NCBI GenBank assembly: GCA_963725415.1
Contig: CAVRZY010000273.1
Coordinates: 1 to 8,676, forward strand
Source of the DNA: CAVRZY01 sp963725415
GTDB taxonomy: Bacteria; Acidobacteriota; Terriglobia; Bryobacterales; Bryobacteraceae
Reading direction: 5' to 3'
DNA length: 8,676 bases
Shown: piece after piece, positions 5,835-8,676 of the stretch
Layout: each line of letters starts with the position of its first letter
Position numbering within the stretch: the first letter of the stretch is position 1
Notes under the pieces: generated by a model
Database searches by the model: none
Told to the model about the DNA's origin: nothing
Seen by the model: the letters and a program-made list of their open reading frames with translations, nothing else
Position numbers and translations under genes: made by a program

Positions 5835-7097
5835 TCAGACGTTCCGGATCAAACCCAGATCGCCCGTCTTGGCGGCCTCCAGGACCGGCCCCATGTATTC
5901 ATCCACCATCTCGGCAGTGAGCGAGACGGGCATGTTCTCGAGTTTCATCTTGAGCTGGGGATCCTTGGCGGCGGCCAGGGCGCGCTCGATGTGCGCGTCG
6001 GTGAAGCCGGGGACCTCACTGAGACGGGCGGGGATGCCGACCCTGGTCTCGAAGGCGATCAGGGCTTCGGCGACAGCCATGCCCAAATCACGCCCGCTCA
6101 GGCGGTCGATGTCCGCAGTGGTGTAGCCCATTTCCTTCGCGATCCCGCCGATCAGCTTGAGCGGTCCTTGAACCGCCGGCGCGAAAAAGACGGTGTAGTA
6201 GGGATTCATGATGGCGCAGGCGCGGCCATGGGTCAGGATGTCGATAAGCGAGAAGCTGGTGAGGTGGGCGCCGTTGGTGCCCCCCAGCATGATGGCGTAG
6301 GCGCCCAGATCGGTGGCCAGACCCAGCGCCTCTCTTCCCTGGGCGTGAGAAGGGTTCTCCAGCACCGCGGGGAGATACTTCACCGCTAGCCGAATGCTCT
6401 CGCCGCCCACTTCTTCCATTTTGGCGTAGTATGGCTTGCCCACGGCGCTGTAGAGTACCTCCAGCGAGTGGGACACGCCATCCAGCGCCCCATCCGCGGT
6501 CAGCGCGGCGGGCGCGCTTAACGTCACGCTGTAGTCAAAGGCCGCGCGGGGCGGGACCAGGGCCTCATCCACAACCAGCTTCTTCTGCCCGCTGGCAAGA
6601 TCGGTGACGTTGGAGTACTTGGTGAGATGAGCGCCCGAGCTGGCGGCGGTCTGCATGGCCAAGTGCGGCCTGAGCTTCCGGATGCCGAGGGCGCGGGTAA
6701 CCAGGCCGACTCCGAAGTAGTCGTCAATGGTCCCTTCCAAAGCGCACAGTACTCCCGCTGCTTTGACGGCGTCGATCGTGCTGCCGCCGCCGAAACTGAT
6801 GGCGACGTCGGGCTCCAGTGCGGTCAACTCGGCGGTGATCCGGCCCACATCTTCACGGGGGGCGTTCGGCCGTGCCCCGTCAATCACGTCCAGCAGTACG
6901 ACGCTGGCAGTCGCGAGCGATCGCTCGATCGTCTGCACGTGCGCGGCGGCGCCGGGAAAAAGGTCGCGGACCAACGCCGCCCGTCTCCCCAGGGAGCGGG
7001 CTAACCCTCCGATCCGCGGCAACACGCCGAAGCCGTTCAGATAGGCATCTCCCTTGTACCGCCACAGCAATAACTGTGCATTATCGAAATCTGCCAT
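5835..7097 (-). CDS. Iron-containing alcohol dehydrogenase family protein
   Basis: This is a group III (iron-type) NAD(P)-dependent alcohol dehydrogenase, a cytoplasmic enzyme interconverting alcohols and aldehydes or ketones; the substrate is unknown. The second ATG (7097) is preferred over 7103, because AGAGG lies 6 nt upstream of it but directly touches the first ATG. The product is then 420 aa, usual for the family is about 380-420. The dinucleotide-binding FGGGSTIDAVKA has GGGS at 103-106 and D109. Probable metal ligands are D206 and H210 in LDGVSHSLE, H278 in TNGAHLTSF and H290 in LTHGRACAIMNP, matching the family's one-Asp, three-His pattern. The TTAGTGSE-like loop appears as TAASSGAHLTKYSNVTD. 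It is preceded by a repeat-bearing intergenic region and ended by a terminator, so it is probably transcribed from its own promoter or read through from the M81 gene. It looks intact. Confidence 0.9.
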   Translation of the reverse strand: MADFDNAQLLLWRYKGDAYLNGFGVLPRIGGLARSLGRRAALVRDLFPGAAAHVQTIERSLATASVVLLDVIDGARPNAPREDVGRITAELTALEPDVAISFGGGSTIDAVKAAGVLCALEGTIDDYFGVGLVTRALGIRKLRPHLAMQTAASSGAHLTKYSNVTDLASGQKKLVVDEALVPPRAAFDYSVTLSAPAALTADGALDGVSHSLEVLYSAVGKPYYAKMEEVGGESIRLAVKYLPAVLENPSHAQGREALGLATDLGAYAIMLGGTNGAHLTSFSLIDILTHGRACAIMNPYYTVFFAPAVQGPLKLIGGIAKEMGYTTADIDRLSGRDLGMAVAEALIAFETRVGIPARLSEVPGFTDAHIERALAAAKDPQLKMKLENMPVSLTAEMVDEYMGPVLEAAKTGDLGLIRNV

Positions 7098-7124
7098 ATG
7101 CATCCTCTATGTTACTAAAGCCCC

Positions 7125-7212
7125 ACTGGCGATTGAGTCATTGACGATTGAGTCATTGACGATTGTACTGCGGCCGGCGGGCGTGCCTGCGCCAATCGTC
7201 AATGCGGCCAGT
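7125..7212. repeat. Tandem 15-bp repeat nested in an inverted repeat
   Basis: Two perfect tandem copies of gattgagtcattgac (7131-7145, 7146-7160) are followed by five bases of a third (7161-7165). The end of this array, cattgacgattg (7154-7165), forms a perfect 12-bp inverted repeat with caatcgtcaatg (7193-7204) across a G+C-rich 27-nt loop. Outer 6-bp arms actggc (7125-7130) and gccagt (7207-7212) also pair. The element lies 28 bp upstream of the dehydrogenase start. It could be an operator, a small palindromic repeat element, or a recombination scar. Confidence 0.8.
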
Positions 7213-7281
7213 CACAAACAGCTCCTCAATACAGCGTGCCAGTCCGTCGAAATGCGGCAGGGCGCGGCCCTTGCCGCAAGG
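7153..7281 (-). pseudogene. Possible remnant of a lost gene between the M81 and dehydrogenase genes
   Basis: On the minus strand, one frame immediately beyond the M81 stop reads a protein-like stretch including LPHFDGLARCIEELFVTGR (7260-7204). It then runs into the inverted repeat and stops at TGA (7155-7153). It has no start codon of its own. From memory, stretches like PHF...IEE(M/L)FxTGR occur near the C-terminus of larger Acidobacteria proteins, where further conserved sequence follows; here the likeness ends exactly at the repeat. I infer debris of a deleted gene, at low certainty. Confidence 0.35.
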
Positions 7282-7285
7282 TTCC

Positions 7286-7849
7286 TCATCGGAATCCTTC
7301 GTCCAGCCCGAACAGCGGCCGGCGCACCAGCTTGAAGGTATACCGCGCCGGGTTGACCGAGGTCAGCCCCGGCGTGTCCACCTCGATGATGCGTGCGGCG
7401 ATAGGCTCGTAAGCGGCGCGCGGAGCGATAGCACCCTTCACCACAAGGATCCTCTGCCGCTCCGGGCAGACGCCGCAACTGATCAACTGGTGCAGGCTGT
7501 TGGGGCTGGCCCGCTCGGAGGTGACGAGCAGCAGGTTGGGCAGATCGCGCGTCGAACCCTCCGCTTCGATCACGGCCGTCAGCCCTTGCGAATGGTAGCG
7601 CCCGCCACCGTGGCGGACCTCCGTCTCGATGTAGAAGCCATCGTGCAGCGACTTGACCCTGCCCCGCACGCGCACCGGGTCGCCGTGGAACTTGTCCGTC
7701 TTGCCTCCCACCGCCAGATCGAACTTTCCGTTGATGCCGGCCCGGACCGCAACCTGGACCGCTTGCCGATCGGCGATGGTCACAACCCAACCCTGCGCTT
7801 TCTGCCGCAGCAGCTCGCCCAGCAGGAACGTGCTGTCGCCCGAGGATCC
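7286..7849 (-). pseudogene. M81 metallopeptidase (MlrC-like), C-terminal part after a frameshift
   Basis: This part carries the MlrC C-terminal domain. It begins at GSSGDSTFLLGELLRQ, the continuation of the family signature that precedes it in another frame, and runs 187 residues to TGA at 7288-7286. Typical segments are VVTIADRQAVQVAV, GKFDLAVGGKTD, RVKSLHDGFYIE, NLLLVTSERASPNSLHQL and GVCPERQRILVVKGAIA. The final RRPLFGLD is a normal family ending. The same frame stays open back to an ATG at 7969, but the residues between 7969 and 7850 are not family-like, so translation from there is unlikely to give a functional domain. One missing G in the GGGG at 7851-7848 explains the break. Either the gene is a recent pseudogene or the sequence lost a base. 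Confidence 0.8.
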
Positions 7850-8676
7850 CCGCCGATGTTGTCGCCCATATCGATGAGTGCCACGGGGAAACGCTCGGCG
7901 GTCATGGCCTGCTTCACCGCCGCGGCGGCATCCGGCAGCTTGAGAACCAGCTTGTCGCGGGTGGCCCACAGCATGTTGGAAAGCCGCTGCGCTTCGCGTT
8001 TGGCCAGCGCGAGATCGTTGTCGGTCACCACGATCACGCTCGGTCCCATGGCTGGAACGTCGGCATACTGATAGCCGCCGGCCACGCTGGCTGCCAGGAT
8101 CTTGGGATTGGTTTCCAGGCGCCGGCTCTCCTCGACGATGGGCAGCAGAGGCGGGCGTTTCGTGTATTGGTAAACGATGTTGTACAACATAGGCGGCTTG
8201 GCCAGGGCCTGCACAGGCTTGATTTTCCCGCTCACGATGCCGGCCATAACCTGGGCCGCCTGGATGCCCCGCTCCCGCGTGTCGATGTGCGGGTTTTCCT
8301 TGTAAGTGATCAGCGCGGTGGATTGATCTACGATCTGCTGGCAGACGTTGGCGTGAAAGTCATGCGTGACCACGATGGGGAAGTTCGGCCCCAGCGCCTC
8401 TCGTAGGCGCCGCACCACCTCCGCGTCCCCGTGCGGATGACTCTCGACCACCATGGCGCCGTGGTTAGCCAGCAGCAGGCCGTCCAGTTTGGGGGCCGAC
8501 TTGAGTCGCCGGATCAGCTCGCCGGTCAGGACGTTGAAGGCTTCGTCGGTCACGGCGCCCTTGGGCGACGCCCCCGCGAACAAGGTCGGATACAACTCCA
8601 GGCCGAACCGCCGCGCGCCCTCGATGAAGCCGCTCACCATGTCCTGGGCTTTCCAGTCTTGTAGTTCAGCGGGGGC
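7780..8676 (-). pseudogene. M81 family metallopeptidase (MlrC-like), N-terminal part, 5' end beyond the window
   Basis: M81 proteins resemble MlrC, the metallopeptidase that cleaves linearised microcystin; most members act on unknown substrates. The frame is open to the window edge, with 12 codons before the first internal ATG at 8640, so the true start lies outside. Family signatures are DGLLLANHGAMV, the metal-site stretch THDFHANV with its Asp and His, ITYKENPHIDTRERG with a further His, and ALIDMGDNIGGD, where the expected GGGSPGD-type loop should follow. After the codons ending at 7849 the frame departs from the family and stops at 7780, giving an unrelated tail rich in R, C and W. Adding one G at 7851-7848 restores a continuous protein of about 463 residues within the window, close to family length. 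Neighbour downstream is the dehydrogenase. Confidence 0.85.

Noticed and set aside
7131..7165. CRISPR-like repeats
   Set aside because: The 15-bp units are directly adjacent with no spacers, only two and a third copies exist, and no cas gene is present.
7163..8071. A 302-codon plus-strand frame opposite the M81 gene
   Set aside because: It begins within the repeat and is antisense to conserved M81 sequence in both frames; no domain seen.

Overview
The window is G+C-rich bacterial DNA carrying genes almost entirely on the minus strand, with one plus-strand gene in the middle. The protein mix suggests an Acidobacteriota genome of the Solibacter/Bryobacter type: a BNR-repeat sialidase-like protein, a Tat-exported DUF362 protein, a CBM9-like secreted protein, an M81/MlrC metallopeptidase and an iron-containing alcohol dehydrogenase. 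This placement is inferred from gene content and general family knowledge, not from a database search.

Left part (1-4961, minus strand): a compact run of genes read right to left. It starts with a secreted TIM-barrel/GATase-like protein of unrecognised function (503 aa). Next is a DUF362 protein whose best start is a rare CTG that adds a twin-arginine signal. A sialidase-like protein with five Asp-boxes follows, then the tRNA-modification enzyme epoxyqueuosine reductase (queG), and possibly the first codons of another gene at the window edge. Spacing is 24 bp, then 3 bp once the frameshifted DUF362 tail is counted, then 0 bp, so this looks like one operon. Across a 107-bp gap a divergent plus-strand gene (5069-5761) encodes a secreted CBM9-like carbohydrate-binding protein. 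Together these suggest export-oriented handling of glycans, with queG as an apparently unrelated passenger.

Right part (5762-8676, minus strand): a truncated M81 family (MlrC) metallopeptidase gene enters from the right edge and is split by a one-base frameshift. A 182-bp intergenic stretch follows, holding an apparent gene remnant and a tandem/inverted repeat. Then comes an iron-type alcohol dehydrogenase that ends at a good intrinsic terminator, convergent with the CBM9-like gene.

The points most worth a second look are: the CTG start with an ideal Shine-Dalgarno and Tat signal; two separate genes each apparently missing one G inside the same octamer GGCGGGGA; and the debris and repeat structure between the M81 and dehydrogenase genes. 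I found no CRISPR array, RNA gene, transposase or clear defence system.
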